From assembly GCF_013155465.1 (NCBI RefSeq), contig NZ_JABJVX010000008.1, positions 154,883-218,882 of the forward strand: a stretch of DNA of 64,000 nt. The letters run 5' to 3'. The position numbers and the translations under genes are program-made. The notes beneath the pieces are model-generated. The model was not told the DNA's origin. It saw only the letters and a program-made list of their open reading frames with translations, and made no database searches. Source of the DNA: Alterinioella nitratireducens (GTDB lineage: Bacteria > Pseudomonadota > Alphaproteobacteria > Rhodobacterales > Rhodobacteraceae). The first letter of the stretch is position 1. Each line of letters begins with the position of its first letter. Positions 10,001-17,686 of this stretch are shown here, piece by piece.

Positions 10001-10561
10001 CTTGGTCTGGCCGCGCTTGACCGCATCGCGGATGGTTTCGCCCAGGACGAATTGCTGCCCCATCTCGCGCATGGCCCGCCCCACGGCGACGCGGATCACC
10101 GGCTCGCCCAGGCGTTTCACCGCGCCGCGCAGGGTGGCGCTGATGCCGGGCTCTTTGTCTTCACGCAGAACCTTGCCGGTCAGCATCAGCGCCCAGGTCG
10201 AGGCGTTGACCAGGCTGGAGGCCGACTTGCCCAGGTGGCTGCCCCATTCCGACGGCGCGATCTTGTCCTCGATCAGCGCATCCACCGTGTCGGCATCAGG
10301 CACGCGCAAGAGCGCCTCGGCCAGGCACATCAGCGCCACGCCCTCCTCGGTCGAGAGGCCGTATTCGGCGAGGAACACCTCCATCAGGCCGGGCTTGGCA
10401 TCGTTGCGGATGGCATGGACCAGCCGGGCGGCATTGGCGCTGATCGCGGCGCGGGTCTCGGTGTCGGGCGCATGCGCATCGGTGAGGGTTTCGATCAGCC
10501 GCGCCTCGTCGGCAGTATGGGCGGCGCGGATCTGCTGGCGGAGTTGGTCGAGCGTGGACAT
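7097..10561 (-). CDS. putA: Bifunctional proline dehydrogenase / P5C dehydrogenase PutA
   Basis: Oxidises proline to glutamate in two steps. About 1154 residues. An FAD proline dehydrogenase barrel comes first (motifs DAEEADRLDLSLD and GAYWDTEIKRAQ). The aldehyde dehydrogenase domain follows, with its catalytic Cys in FQSAGQRCSALR, then a C-terminal ALDH-like tail. There is no N-terminal ribbon-helix-helix region as in E. coli PutA, so the protein should not repress its own gene. This fits a type B PutA controlled by the divergent Lrp-type PutR. The ATG at 10561 is chosen because the longer frame crosses the control region. Confidence 0.96.
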   Translation of the reverse strand: MSTLDQLRQQIRAAHTADEARLIETLTDAHAPDTETRAAISANAARLVHAIRNDAKPGLMEVFLAEYGLSTEEGVALMCLAEALLRVPDADTVDALIEDKIAPSEWGSHLGKSASSLVNASTWALMLTGKVLREDKEPGISATLRGAVKRLGEPVIRVAVGRAMREMGQQFVLGETIRDAVKRGQTKVRQGFTYSYDMLGEAAMTAHDAAGFMAAYKDAIAKLAGECRSGDIRNNPGISIKLSALHPRYEETKSARIMEELVPRVLELARDAKAAGMGLNIDAEEADRLDLSLDIIEAVLRDDSLAGWDGFGVVVQAYGKRAPHVIDWLNALAEELDRKLMVRLVKGAYWDTEIKRAQVEGLEGFPVYTRKPATDVAYMCCAAKLLGYSTRIYAQFATHNAHSTAAILEMAGDKDAFEFQRLHGMGEALHDILHQRHGTRCRIYAPVGAHRDLLAYLVRRLLENGANSSFVNQIVDEDVPAEVVAEDPFAAYAEAIRTPAPGVSDPANIFPGRRNSRGFDLHSRDDLAEIETARAPFADHEWQGGPMIAGDVAGEPPHDVMNPARPDERVGQLTDASAEDVEAALAAARIWDAAPETRAEVLLRAADLYEENFGEFFAVLTREAGKALPDCIAELREAVDFIRYYAGQANADAPRGIFTCISPWNFPLAIFSGQITAALAAGNGVLAKPAENSSLVACVAVRLLHEAGVPREVLQLLPGKGSALGPVLTGDSRVSGVCFTGSTATAQRINRTMADGLDPRAPLIAETGGLNAMIVDSTALPEQAVRDVIASSFQSAGQRCSALRCLYVQEDIAQGFLKMLKGAMDELKLDDPWDTAHDIGPIISEAARDEIADYVAAARKDGRLLHEIPAPKDGAFLAPALIKVTGIADLEREVFGPVLHLATFKAHQVDDVLAAVNARGYGLTFGLHSRIDDRVQHVSDALKVGNIYINRNQIGAIVGSQPFGGEGLSGTGPKAGGPNYVPRFRAVEHDVEPMKEGGAVDVKAVQAALTRAETDTLARRKVMTLPGPTGESNRLSTHARGTVLCLGPSADAAADQVRIAEWSGCKAVAVAPGAEIDGTLSPDALRDLEGVAVVAFDGPENQARAIRQALAARDGALIPLAGQADLSGFCRLERHVCIDTTAAGGNASLLAAAS

Positions 10562-10620
10562 GGGCGGGCAAACCTCGGGGCGGAATTGCGGGTGATGGCG
10601 CAAGATAGCATCGTGCAATC

Positions 10621-10663
10621 GGGCAGGTTGCCTTTGGTTCGCCCGTTGACAGGCAATCTGCCC
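10621..10663. promoter_or_regulatory. Two dyads GGCA-N3-TGCC, probable PutR operators between putA and putR
   Basis: The first dyad is GGCAGGTTGCC (10622-10632), the second GGCAATCTGCC (10652-10662). Their centres are exactly 30 bp apart, about three helical turns. Together they also form a 12/13 inverted repeat. The second dyad overlaps a TTGACA (10646-10651) that could be the putR -35 element. Lrp-family proteins typically bind such phased dyads; assignment to PutR is inferred from position. Confidence 0.55.
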
Positions 10664-10706
10664 TAAGATTTGGTATGGTTCGATCCTGATGGACGGAGTT
10701 TTACCG

Positions 10707-11162
10707 ATGGACAGCCAACTCGACGCCTATGACCGCAAGATCGTCGATCTGCTGCTGGCCGATGGCCGCCTGCCCGTGACCGAGATCGCGGCGCGAATCG
10801 GCTTGTCGAAGACGCCGACGCAGACCCGGCTGGCGCGGCTGCGCGAGGCGGGCGTCATCCGCGGCTTCCGTGCCGTGGTGGACCCCGCGAAACTGGGCCG
10901 CGATCACGTCGCCTTTGTCGAGGTCAAGCTGACCGACACGACCGAGGCCGCGCTGCGCCGGTTCAACGCGGCGGTGATGGCTGTGCCCGAGATCGAGCAA
11001 TGCCACATGATCGCGGGGGCGTTCGACTATCTTCTGAAGGTGCGCACGCGGGATATGCGGGACTATCGGCGGGTCTTGGGCGAGGTGGTCTCGGGCCTGC
11101 CCCATGTCGGGCAGAGCAGTACGCATGTGTCGATGGAGGCGGTGAAGGATCGGGCGTTCTGA
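10707..11162 (+). CDS. putR: Lrp/AsnC-family proline-responsive regulator PutR
   Basis: Transcription activator of putA in Rhodobacter-type bacteria. About 151 residues: an N-terminal helix-turn-helix (DGRLPVTEIAARIGLSKTPT) and a C-terminal RAM ligand-binding domain (from FVEVKLTD to the end). An upstream in-frame ATG at 10689 exists, but the ATG at 10707 has GGAG about 9 nt before it, so I prefer it. Divergence from putA is the classic arrangement. It ends next to a dispersed hairpin element that probably serves as terminator. Confidence 0.92.
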   Translation: MDSQLDAYDRKIVDLLLADGRLPVTEIAARIGLSKTPTQTRLARLREAGVIRGFRAVVDPAKLGRDHVAFVEVKLTDTTEAALRRFNAAVMAVPEIEQCHMIAGAFDYLLKVRTRDMRDYRRVLGEVVSGLPHVGQSSTHVSMEAVKDRAF

Positions 11163-11172
11163 GACGTGGTGT

Positions 11173-11252
11173 CGAATTGCCTTCGGCAATCCGACCCGCG
11201 GGGGGCTGTCTGCCCCCCGCACCCCCCGAGGATATTTTCGGAACAAAGAAGG
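11173..11252 (+). repeat. Dispersed double-hairpin element, copy 2 (between convergent putR and soeC)
   Basis: First stem ATTGCC/GGCAAT (11176-11190, loop TTC), then CCGACC, then the stem GCGGGGGGC/GCCCCCCGC (11198-11220, loop TGTCT). The tail is CCCCCCGAGGATATTTTCGG followed by AACAAAGAAGG. It has the same order of parts as copy 1, and the first hairpin is nearly identical. It fills the gap between two convergent genes, so it probably ends transcription. Confidence 0.8.
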
Positions 11253-11257
11253 CGGGA

Positions 11258-12139
11258 TCAGGCGGCGCGTTTGCCGTAATAGAGGCCCACGACATGCTCG
11301 GCCTGCGCGAAGAACAGCCAACGCGCGGCGAGGATGCCGATGATATGGGAGGGCACGGCGATGAGGCTCGGCCAAACCCCGGGTATGGGCAGGAGCAGCA
11401 GCACGCCCGGAATGCCGTAGCCCAAGGCAAGCGCGATCAGGCGGAGCTTGGCGGCATGGCCGCGGCCGACCGTGTAGACCATTTCCTTGAGCAGGTAGTT
11501 GCTGCCGGTATGGGGCGGCTCGAAGGCGGTGACGCGGCCGCGATTGCCGAGCCCCGTGGCACTGGCCAGCGTCGTGCCGGAACGGGCAAGGGCCCGGTCG
11601 CCGACCTGCCAATGCGCGACCTGGAGGGCGGCGGCGAGGACAATCAGGAGACCGGCGAGGCTGGTATGGCCCATCAGCGCCGCGCCACCGCCGAACGACA
11701 GCGTGATCAGGTGCAGGGGCGTCAGCCAGGTGTTCCAGCGCGGCACGGTCTTGAGCTGCGCGTAGATCATCGAGGTGCAATAGACCGCGAAAACGCTCAG
11801 GCCCGCGCCGAGCCAGCCGATGGGGGCCAGGATCGCCCCGAAGAACACGGCGGCGAAGGCGTGGATGCCCATGACCGCAAGGGCCGCGACCGACACCCAG
11901 GCCTCGCGGCTGAGCCAGCTTGTGCGCCATTGGGTAAAGGCCTTGAGCGCGCGCTGCGGATTGCCGAGGTGGAAGGCCGAGGCCATCAGGCCGCCGACGG
12001 CCATGGCATAGGCCGCGAGGTAGAAAAAGAAGGCTGTCCAACCGGTTACGGGCGGCAGGCCGAGGCCCAGGAAGACCAGCATTCCGAAGCCGAGGCCGGA
12101 GAAGACGGTGAAGATGATGACGGAGGGGGCCGGGTGCAT
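11258..12139 (-). CDS. soeC: SoeC-like membrane anchor subunit (DmsC family)
   Basis: Integral membrane quinol-reactive anchor of a molybdenum oxidoreductase. 293 residues with about eight hydrophobic segments, the first at 8-30. It has the DmsC/NrfD-like pattern including AFHLGNPQRALKA, a helix-loop signature of the DmsC family. Its ATG shares one base with the soeB stop (TGATG), so the two are coupled. The assignment to sulfite dehydrogenase rather than DMSO reductase rests on the partner catalytic subunit. Confidence 0.85.
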   Translation of the reverse strand: MHPAPSVIIFTVFSGLGFGMLVFLGLGLPPVTGWTAFFFYLAAYAMAVGGLMASAFHLGNPQRALKAFTQWRTSWLSREAWVSVAALAVMGIHAFAAVFFGAILAPIGWLGAGLSVFAVYCTSMIYAQLKTVPRWNTWLTPLHLITLSFGGGAALMGHTSLAGLLIVLAAALQVAHWQVGDRALARSGTTLASATGLGNRGRVTAFEPPHTGSNYLLKEMVYTVGRGHAAKLRLIALALGYGIPGVLLLLPIPGVWPSLIAVPSHIIGILAARWLFFAQAEHVVGLYYGKRAA

Positions 12140-12945
12140 CAGAGTTTCCCGCTTTTCTGCCGCGCATCGGGATCCGGGAACCGGGGTCCGCTTCCCGGGA
12201 TGTGCTCCAGCGCCTTGTCGAGCCAGCCGAGGAAGCCCGAGGGGGTATCGGCGACGGGCTCAAGGTAGGGGGCGAGGATGTCGAACTCCTGCGCCTCGTC
12301 CTGTTTCGGGCGGGGGGGGAGGTATTTGTTGACAGGTTTGGTGCCCTGTTCGGGCATCAGGTCCATGCCACCGCGCTCGGCCACGAGGCGGCTCACGTCG
12401 CTCTCGGGGTCGCCCAGATCGCCGAAATGACGGGCCTTGGCGGGGCAGGTCCGCACGCAGGCGGGCACCCGGTCTTCCTCGGGTAAGTTGTTGTTATATA
12501 TACGATCTACGCACAAGGTGCATTTCTTCATCACGCCTTCCAGCGCGTCCATTTCGCGTGCGCCATAGGGGCAGGCCCAGGCGCAGAGGCCGCAGCCGAT
12601 GCAGTCGCTCTCATTGACCAGCACGATGCCGTCCTCGACGCGCTTGTAACTGGCCCCGGTGGGGCAGACGGTGACGCAGGGCGCATCCTCGCAATGCAGG
12701 CAGGATTTGGGGAAATGGACCAGCTGCGCGGGGGCATTTTCCTGTGTGATTTCATAGGAATGGATGCGGTTGAGGAAGGTGCCGGAGGGGTCGGCGCCAT
12801 AGGCATCCGTATCCGACAGCGGCGCGCCGTAATTCTCGGTGTTCCAGCCCTTGCAGGAGATCACGCAGGCGTGGCAGCCGACGCAGGTATCGAGGTCGAT
12901 GACGAGGCCGAGTTTCTTCTCGGTGGATGTGGGCAACTGGGTCAT
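12139..12945 (-). CDS. soeB: SoeB-like [4Fe-4S] ferredoxin subunit
   Basis: Electron-transfer subunit joining the molybdenum subunit to the membrane anchor. 268 residues with four cysteine clusters: CVGCHACVISC, CLHCEDAPCVTVCP, CIGCGLCAWACP and CTLC with a later CVRTCP, enough for four [4Fe-4S] centres. The frame opens 24 nt earlier at a GTG, but the ATG at 12945 has a nearby AGG and starts with a typical N-terminus. No signal peptide. The spacer to soeA is 79 bp. Confidence 0.88.
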   Translation of the reverse strand: MTQLPTSTEKKLGLVIDLDTCVGCHACVISCKGWNTENYGAPLSDTDAYGADPSGTFLNRIHSYEITQENAPAQLVHFPKSCLHCEDAPCVTVCPTGASYKRVEDGIVLVNESDCIGCGLCAWACPYGAREMDALEGVMKKCTLCVDRIYNNNLPEEDRVPACVRTCPAKARHFGDLGDPESDVSRLVAERGGMDLMPEQGTKPVNKYLPPRPKQDEAQEFDILAPYLEPVADTPSGFLGWLDKALEHIPGSGPRFPDPDARQKSGKL

Positions 12946-13024
12946 TTTACCTGTGCACCCCCTGTACACCCCCCGATGTGCCCCCCGTACAGACGCGGGC
13001 GCGGCTGGCTGATCGAAATCTTCC

Positions 13025-15850
13025 TCATTTTCCCACCTTCCAGGCCAGATCCTTCGGCCCCTTGCCCACCGGCGATGTGATCGGCGGATAGGCCGGTTGG
13101 GCCTCGGCGGGCGCCGGCACCTTCTCGATCTTCACGCGCAGGTCGAACCAGGCGGCCTGCCCCGTCACCGGGTCGGAATTGGCATAGCGCAGCCCGTCGC
13201 CGCGCGGCGGCAGAAGCTCGTGGATGATGTGGTTGAGCAGGAACCCCCTGGTGGCCTCGGGCGCGTCTTCGTCCAGCGCCCAGGCGCCCTTGCGCTTGCC
13301 GATGGCGTTCCAGGTCCAGACGGTGTTCGCGTTCAGCGCGGCCATGTGCATGACGGGCACCGTGATCTCGCCATGCACCGAGGTCACGCGGACCCAGTCG
13401 CCATCGGACAGGCGATGTTCCTCGAAAAGACCTGTCGGCACATAGAGCGGATTGCGCCCGTGGATCTGGCGCAGCCAGGCGTTCTGCGTGCCCCAGGAAT
13501 GATACATCGCCATCGGGCGCTGCGTCAGCGCGTGGATCGGGTATTCGACCGGGTCGGCATGGCCATCCTCCAGCGGCGGATACCAGATCGGCAGCGGGTC
13601 CATGGTGCGCTTGATGCGACCGCGCAGATGTTCGGGCGGCTGGCGGTCGCCGTGGCCCTCGGCGGCAAGCTGGAAGCGGCGCAGCGGCTCCACGTAGAGG
13701 TTGAAGAGATAGGGCTGCGGCGCGTCAAAGAGGCCCATGCCCACGGCCCAGTCCTGGTAGGCGGTATTCCACGGCTTGTAGAACTGCGCCTCCTCGGGGA
13801 TGTGACTGACGAAGAAGCCGCCATTCTCGATGTAGCGGTCGAGCTGGTCGAGGTTGACCTCACCCCGGCCCGTCTTGTCGCCCTCTGGCCCCCGGAACCC
13901 CGCCAGCGGGCCGATGCCTGGGCGGCGTTCGTGGTTGGTGATGTAATCGGCGTAATCGGCCCATTTCTGGCTGCCGTCTTCGTTGATGAAATTGGGCAGG
14001 CCCAGCCGCGCGCCAAGCTCACACAGCGCCGATTGAAAGCCGCGCACGTCGCGGTCGGGCTCCACCACCGGCCAGCGGATCGCATCCGCCGCCGCGTCGG
14101 CCTCGCAGATCGGGCGGTCGAGCAGGCTGATGCAATCGTGACGTTCCAGGTAGGTCGTGTCGGGCAGGATCAGGTCGGCATAGGCCACCATCTCGGAGCT
14201 ATAGGCGTCGGAGTAGATGATATGCGGGATGACGTAGTCGCCGCTGTCGTCCCTGTCGGTCAGCATCTGCATCACGCCGCCGGTATTCATCGACGAATTC
14301 CACGCCATGTTGGCCATGTACATGAACAGCGTGTCGATCTTGTAGGGATCGCCCGCATGGGCGTTCGAGATCACCATGTGCATCAACCCATGCGCCGACA
14401 TCGGGTTTTCCCAGGTGAAAGCCTTGTCGATGCGGGCGGGGCTGCCATCGGGTTTCAGGGCCAGATCGTCGGGGCCGTGGACAAAGCCCAGATGCGGGCC
14501 GTTGAGGGCCTGGCCGGGATTGGTGCCGACATGGGGTTTCGGATGCGCCTCGGGCGGTTTCGGATAGGGCGGCTTGAAACGGAAGCCGCCGGGCACCTCG
14601 ACCGTGCCGAGGATGATCTGGAGGACATGCAGGGCGCGGGCCGTCTGGAAGCCGTTGGAATGGGCCGAGATGCCGCGCATGGCGTGGAAGCTGACCGGGC
14701 GGCCCACCATGGTCTTGTGGGTCTCGCCGCGGAAATCGGTCCAGGGCCGGTCGATCTCGAACGCCTCGTCAAAGGCGGCGCGGGCGAGCTCCGCCGCGAT
14801 ATGGCGGATGCGTTTGGCCGAGATACCGACACGGTCCGCCACCTGCTCGGGCGCGTAATCGTCGCTGAGGTAACGCTCGACCATGTGATGGAATACAGGG
14901 CGATGGCTGATGCCCGCCTTGCGGTAGCTGCCCGCGAGGTCGGGTTTGACGCCTTTCCGGTCATAGGGCGTGCGCTTGCCGGTGGCGCGGTCCAGCACCA
15001 GCATCTTGCCGTCCTGATCGCGCATCAGCAGGCCGTAGTCCGGCGACTTCGGATCGCCATTGACCAGCACCGGCGCATTGGTGAAGCGGGCGAGGTAATC
15101 GAGGTCGATGCGCCCCGCCTTCATCAGGCAATGAATGAGCGACAGGATGAAGAGGCCGTCGGTGCCCGGCGTGATCCCCACCCATTCATCGGCGATGGCG
15201 TTATAGCCCGAGCGCACCGGGTTGACCCCGATGATCTTGGCGCCCCGCTCCTTGAGCTTTGCCAGCCCCAGCTTGATCGGGTTGCTGTCGTGATCCTCCG
15301 CGACGCCAAAGAGCATGAAGAGCTTCGAGCGCTCCCAATCGGGCTGGCCGAACTCCCAGAAGGCGCCGCCCATGGTGTAGATGCCGGCAGCGGCCATGTT
15401 GACGGAACAGAACCCGCCATGCGCGGCGTAGTTCGGCGTGCCGAAGCCCTGCGCCCAGAAGGAGGTGAAGCTTTGCGATTGGTCGCGCCCGGTGAAGAAG
15501 GCGAGTTTCTCCGGCGCGGTTTCGCGGATCGGCTTGAGCCAGCCGACGGCGATCTCCATCGCCTCGTCCCAGGAGATCTCCTCGAACTCACCCGATCCGC
15601 GCGGGCCGGTGCGCTTCAGGGGTGCGCGCAGGCGCGAGGGCGCGTTGTGCTGCATGATCCCTGCCGAGCCCTTGGCGCAGAGCACGCCCTTGTTGACCGG
15701 GTGGTCGCGGTTGCCTTCGATATAGGCCACCTTTCCGCCCTTCATATGCACGTTGATGCCGCAGCGGCAGGCGCACATGTAGCAGGTCGTCTTGCGCACC
15801 TCGTCCGAGACCCTGGGCGAGAGGTCGACCGAAGGTTGCGTTGGGGGCAT
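13025..15850 (-). CDS. soeA: SoeA-like molybdopterin oxidoreductase, probable cytoplasmic sulfite dehydrogenase
   Basis: Catalytic subunit of the DMSO reductase superfamily, about 941 residues. A [4Fe-4S] site uses C23, C26, C30 and C58 (CYMCACRC and GVLC). C148 in HGGFCSVN is the likely Mo ligand. No twin-arginine signal peptide is visible at the N-terminus, unlike DmsA or PsrA. This points to a cytoplasm-facing enzyme, as in SoeABC sulfite dehydrogenases known from purple sulfur bacteria and roseobacters. The start has AGGAG 8 nt upstream. The substrate is inferred; a polysulfide or related reductase remains possible. Confidence 0.82.
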   Translation of the reverse strand: MPPTQPSVDLSPRVSDEVRKTTCYMCACRCGINVHMKGGKVAYIEGNRDHPVNKGVLCAKGSAGIMQHNAPSRLRAPLKRTGPRGSGEFEEISWDEAMEIAVGWLKPIRETAPEKLAFFTGRDQSQSFTSFWAQGFGTPNYAAHGGFCSVNMAAAGIYTMGGAFWEFGQPDWERSKLFMLFGVAEDHDSNPIKLGLAKLKERGAKIIGVNPVRSGYNAIADEWVGITPGTDGLFILSLIHCLMKAGRIDLDYLARFTNAPVLVNGDPKSPDYGLLMRDQDGKMLVLDRATGKRTPYDRKGVKPDLAGSYRKAGISHRPVFHHMVERYLSDDYAPEQVADRVGISAKRIRHIAAELARAAFDEAFEIDRPWTDFRGETHKTMVGRPVSFHAMRGISAHSNGFQTARALHVLQIILGTVEVPGGFRFKPPYPKPPEAHPKPHVGTNPGQALNGPHLGFVHGPDDLALKPDGSPARIDKAFTWENPMSAHGLMHMVISNAHAGDPYKIDTLFMYMANMAWNSSMNTGGVMQMLTDRDDSGDYVIPHIIYSDAYSSEMVAYADLILPDTTYLERHDCISLLDRPICEADAAADAIRWPVVEPDRDVRGFQSALCELGARLGLPNFINEDGSQKWADYADYITNHERRPGIGPLAGFRGPEGDKTGRGEVNLDQLDRYIENGGFFVSHIPEEAQFYKPWNTAYQDWAVGMGLFDAPQPYLFNLYVEPLRRFQLAAEGHGDRQPPEHLRGRIKRTMDPLPIWYPPLEDGHADPVEYPIHALTQRPMAMYHSWGTQNAWLRQIHGRNPLYVPTGLFEEHRLSDGDWVRVTSVHGEITVPVMHMAALNANTVWTWNAIGKRKGAWALDEDAPEATRGFLLNHIIHELLPPRGDGLRYANSDPVTGQAAWFDLRVKIEKVPAPAEAQPAYPPITSPVGKGPKDLAWKVGK

Positions 15851-15999
15851 GGATGGCTCCTGCTCGGGGGATGCGGTTGCGCGGATCGTGGCAAAGGTTG
15901 CAAGCCCGTCTCCGAAAAGCAAGCACACTCACCCTGCAAATTTGCACAATCAGGTATCATCGCTTGACCGGGGCGGCTAAGGCCAGTTTCCTGCAAGGG

Positions 16000-17226
16000 A
16001 TGAGACCAGAGGAAGGCCCCGCCCATGCGCCCTGCCCGTTTAGAGTGTGGCTGAGTGCCGCTTGCCTGGCGCTCGCGGGTTGCGTGCCGGTATCGGAGGC
16101 GACGGAGCCGCGGGGCTGTATCGGGGCCGATGGCACGGCGTCGGCCAGCCGGGCCGTGTTCCAGCCCGGCGCGGTCACGGTCGCCGCCGTGGGCGATGTG
16201 CTGATGCATGTGCTGCTGCAACAGGACGCGCGCGAACAGCCGCGCGGCTATGCGGCGCAATTCGCCCATGTCGCGCCTTATCTGCGGCTGGCCGATATCG
16301 CGGTGGCAAACCTGGAAGGCCCTGCCGCGCGCAATGTCGGCCCCGGCGGGCGGGCGACCAGCGATCCCGGCATGATCTTCGACGGGACCGTCTATTCCGG
16401 CTATCCCGCCTTCAACTATCACCCCTCGCTGATCCCGGCGCTCAGCGGCGCGGGGTTCGACCTGCTGCAAACCGCCAACAACCACGCGATGGATCGCGGG
16501 CCGCTTGGGGTGGATCGCACGCTTGAGGCCATCGCCGCCGCCGGTCTGCCCGCGACAGGCACCCGACCCCGGAGCGACCCGGACGGGCCCTGGCATGGCG
16601 TGGTCTCGGCGGGTGGCCACCGGATCGCTTTCCTGGCCTGTTCCTTCTCGGCCAACGGCATGGCCGATCCGAACCGCCAGCTGTTGCGCTGCTATCGCGA
16701 CGAGGCGTCCGTGCTGGCGCAGATCCGCGCGCTTGGCGCCGATCCCGCGATCTCCGCCGTGATCTTCCTGCCGCATTGGGGCGCGGAATATGTCGAGACG
16801 CCCGATGCCAACCAGCGCCGTCTTGGCCGCGCCGCGCTGGAGGCCGGGGCCGCCGCCGTGATCGGCACGCACCCCCATGTGCTGCAACCGATTGAACCCT
16901 ACCGGACCTCGGACGGGCGCGACGGGTTCATCGCCTATTCGCTCGGCAATTTCATCTCGTCGCAATGGCGGCTGGATCAACGCTCCTCGGCGATCCTGTT
17001 CTTCGACCTCGTGCCGGGGGCCGGGGGGATGCAGGCGCGCCCGCCCGCGTGGCTGCCCACCCGCGTGACGCGCTATACGTCGGGCGTCGTGGTGCAACCG
17101 GCCGAACAGGCGGTGGACGGGCAGGAAAGCACCGCCCATGTCGCCCGCGTCCTGGGCCGCGAGGGGATGCTGAGCCTTGCCGATATCGCGCGGTTGCAGG
17201 GCCGCGCGATTTGCACCTCGCCCTGA
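16000..17226 (+). CDS. CapA/PgsA-family metallophosphatase lipoprotein
   Basis: Member of the CapA family (PF09587), a metallophosphoesterase-fold group first seen in poly-gamma-glutamate capsule loci. About 408 residues. The start region carries a lipoprotein signal ending in LALAGC, so it is probably anchored to a membrane on the outer face. Family motifs are visible: AAVGDVLMH, NLEGP, NNHAMDRG, HWGAEY and GTHPHVLQP. No capsule genes are nearby, so its substrate is unknown. The start is uncertain; a GTG at 16045 is an alternative. Confidence 0.85.
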   Translation: MRPEEGPAHAPCPFRVWLSAACLALAGCVPVSEATEPRGCIGADGTASASRAVFQPGAVTVAAVGDVLMHVLLQQDAREQPRGYAAQFAHVAPYLRLADIAVANLEGPAARNVGPGGRATSDPGMIFDGTVYSGYPAFNYHPSLIPALSGAGFDLLQTANNHAMDRGPLGVDRTLEAIAAAGLPATGTRPRSDPDGPWHGVVSAGGHRIAFLACSFSANGMADPNRQLLRCYRDEASVLAQIRALGADPAISAVIFLPHWGAEYVETPDANQRRLGRAALEAGAAAVIGTHPHVLQPIEPYRTSDGRDGFIAYSLGNFISSQWRLDQRSSAILFFDLVPGAGGMQARPPAWLPTRVTRYTSGVVVQPAEQAVDGQESTAHVARVLGREGMLSLADIARLQGRAICTSP

Positions 17227-17277
17227 CCTTCATGCTATGGTGGGGTCAGGCGTATGTCAGGTGAAGGGAGTCGCATC

Positions 17278-17613
17278 ATGAAACCCGTCGTTCTTCTGGT
17301 CGGCAAATTGCGCAACGTGATCGGGGATGTTCCGAAACACATGGAGGATTTGCCCGTCCGCTGGCTGGGGGCGCATGACCATGCCGAGGTGATGCGCCAG
17401 TTGGAGGGGGAACCCGCCATCGCCTGCGTCATCATCGGCGGCAGCCTGGAAGACAGCGTGCGCGGCGACCTGGTGGGCCTGATCGCCAGTCAGCGGCCCG
17501 ACCTGTGCATCTTCGTCAAGGATCGCGCCTCGGGGCCTGACGCGATGGTGGAGTTTGTGCGCCGCGTCGTGGAAATGCACCTGATCGAGAGCTCTTGGCC
17601 GCCCGAGACCTGA
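17278..17613 (+). CDS. Conserved-looking hypothetical protein, 111 residues
   Basis: I do not recognise this protein. It is soluble and alternates beta-strand-like hydrophobic runs (VVLLVG, IACVIIGG, LCIFVK) with helices, giving the look of a small flavodoxin or receiver-type alpha/beta fold. The acidic residues of a phosphorylatable receiver are not convincing. A clear GGAG lies 8 nt before the ATG, codon use matches the neighbours, and it sits between capA and deoC on the same strand. Confidence 0.75.
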   Translation: MKPVVLLVGKLRNVIGDVPKHMEDLPVRWLGAHDHAEVMRQLEGEPAIACVIIGGSLEDSVRGDLVGLIASQRPDLCIFVKDRASGPDAMVEFVRRVVEMHLIESSWPPET

Positions 17614-17686
17614 CGCGAGGGGTGGCCTTGCGCCGGGGTCCTCCCCATGTCAGGCTGATCCACCTCACCAACAGGCCCGGACCACC

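Noticed and set aside
13097..15967. Very long open frame antisense to soeA (over 950 codons)
   Set aside because: Its product is Arg/His/Gln-rich with no domain sense, and the opposite strand encodes a complete molybdenum enzyme. It is a GC-rich codon shadow.
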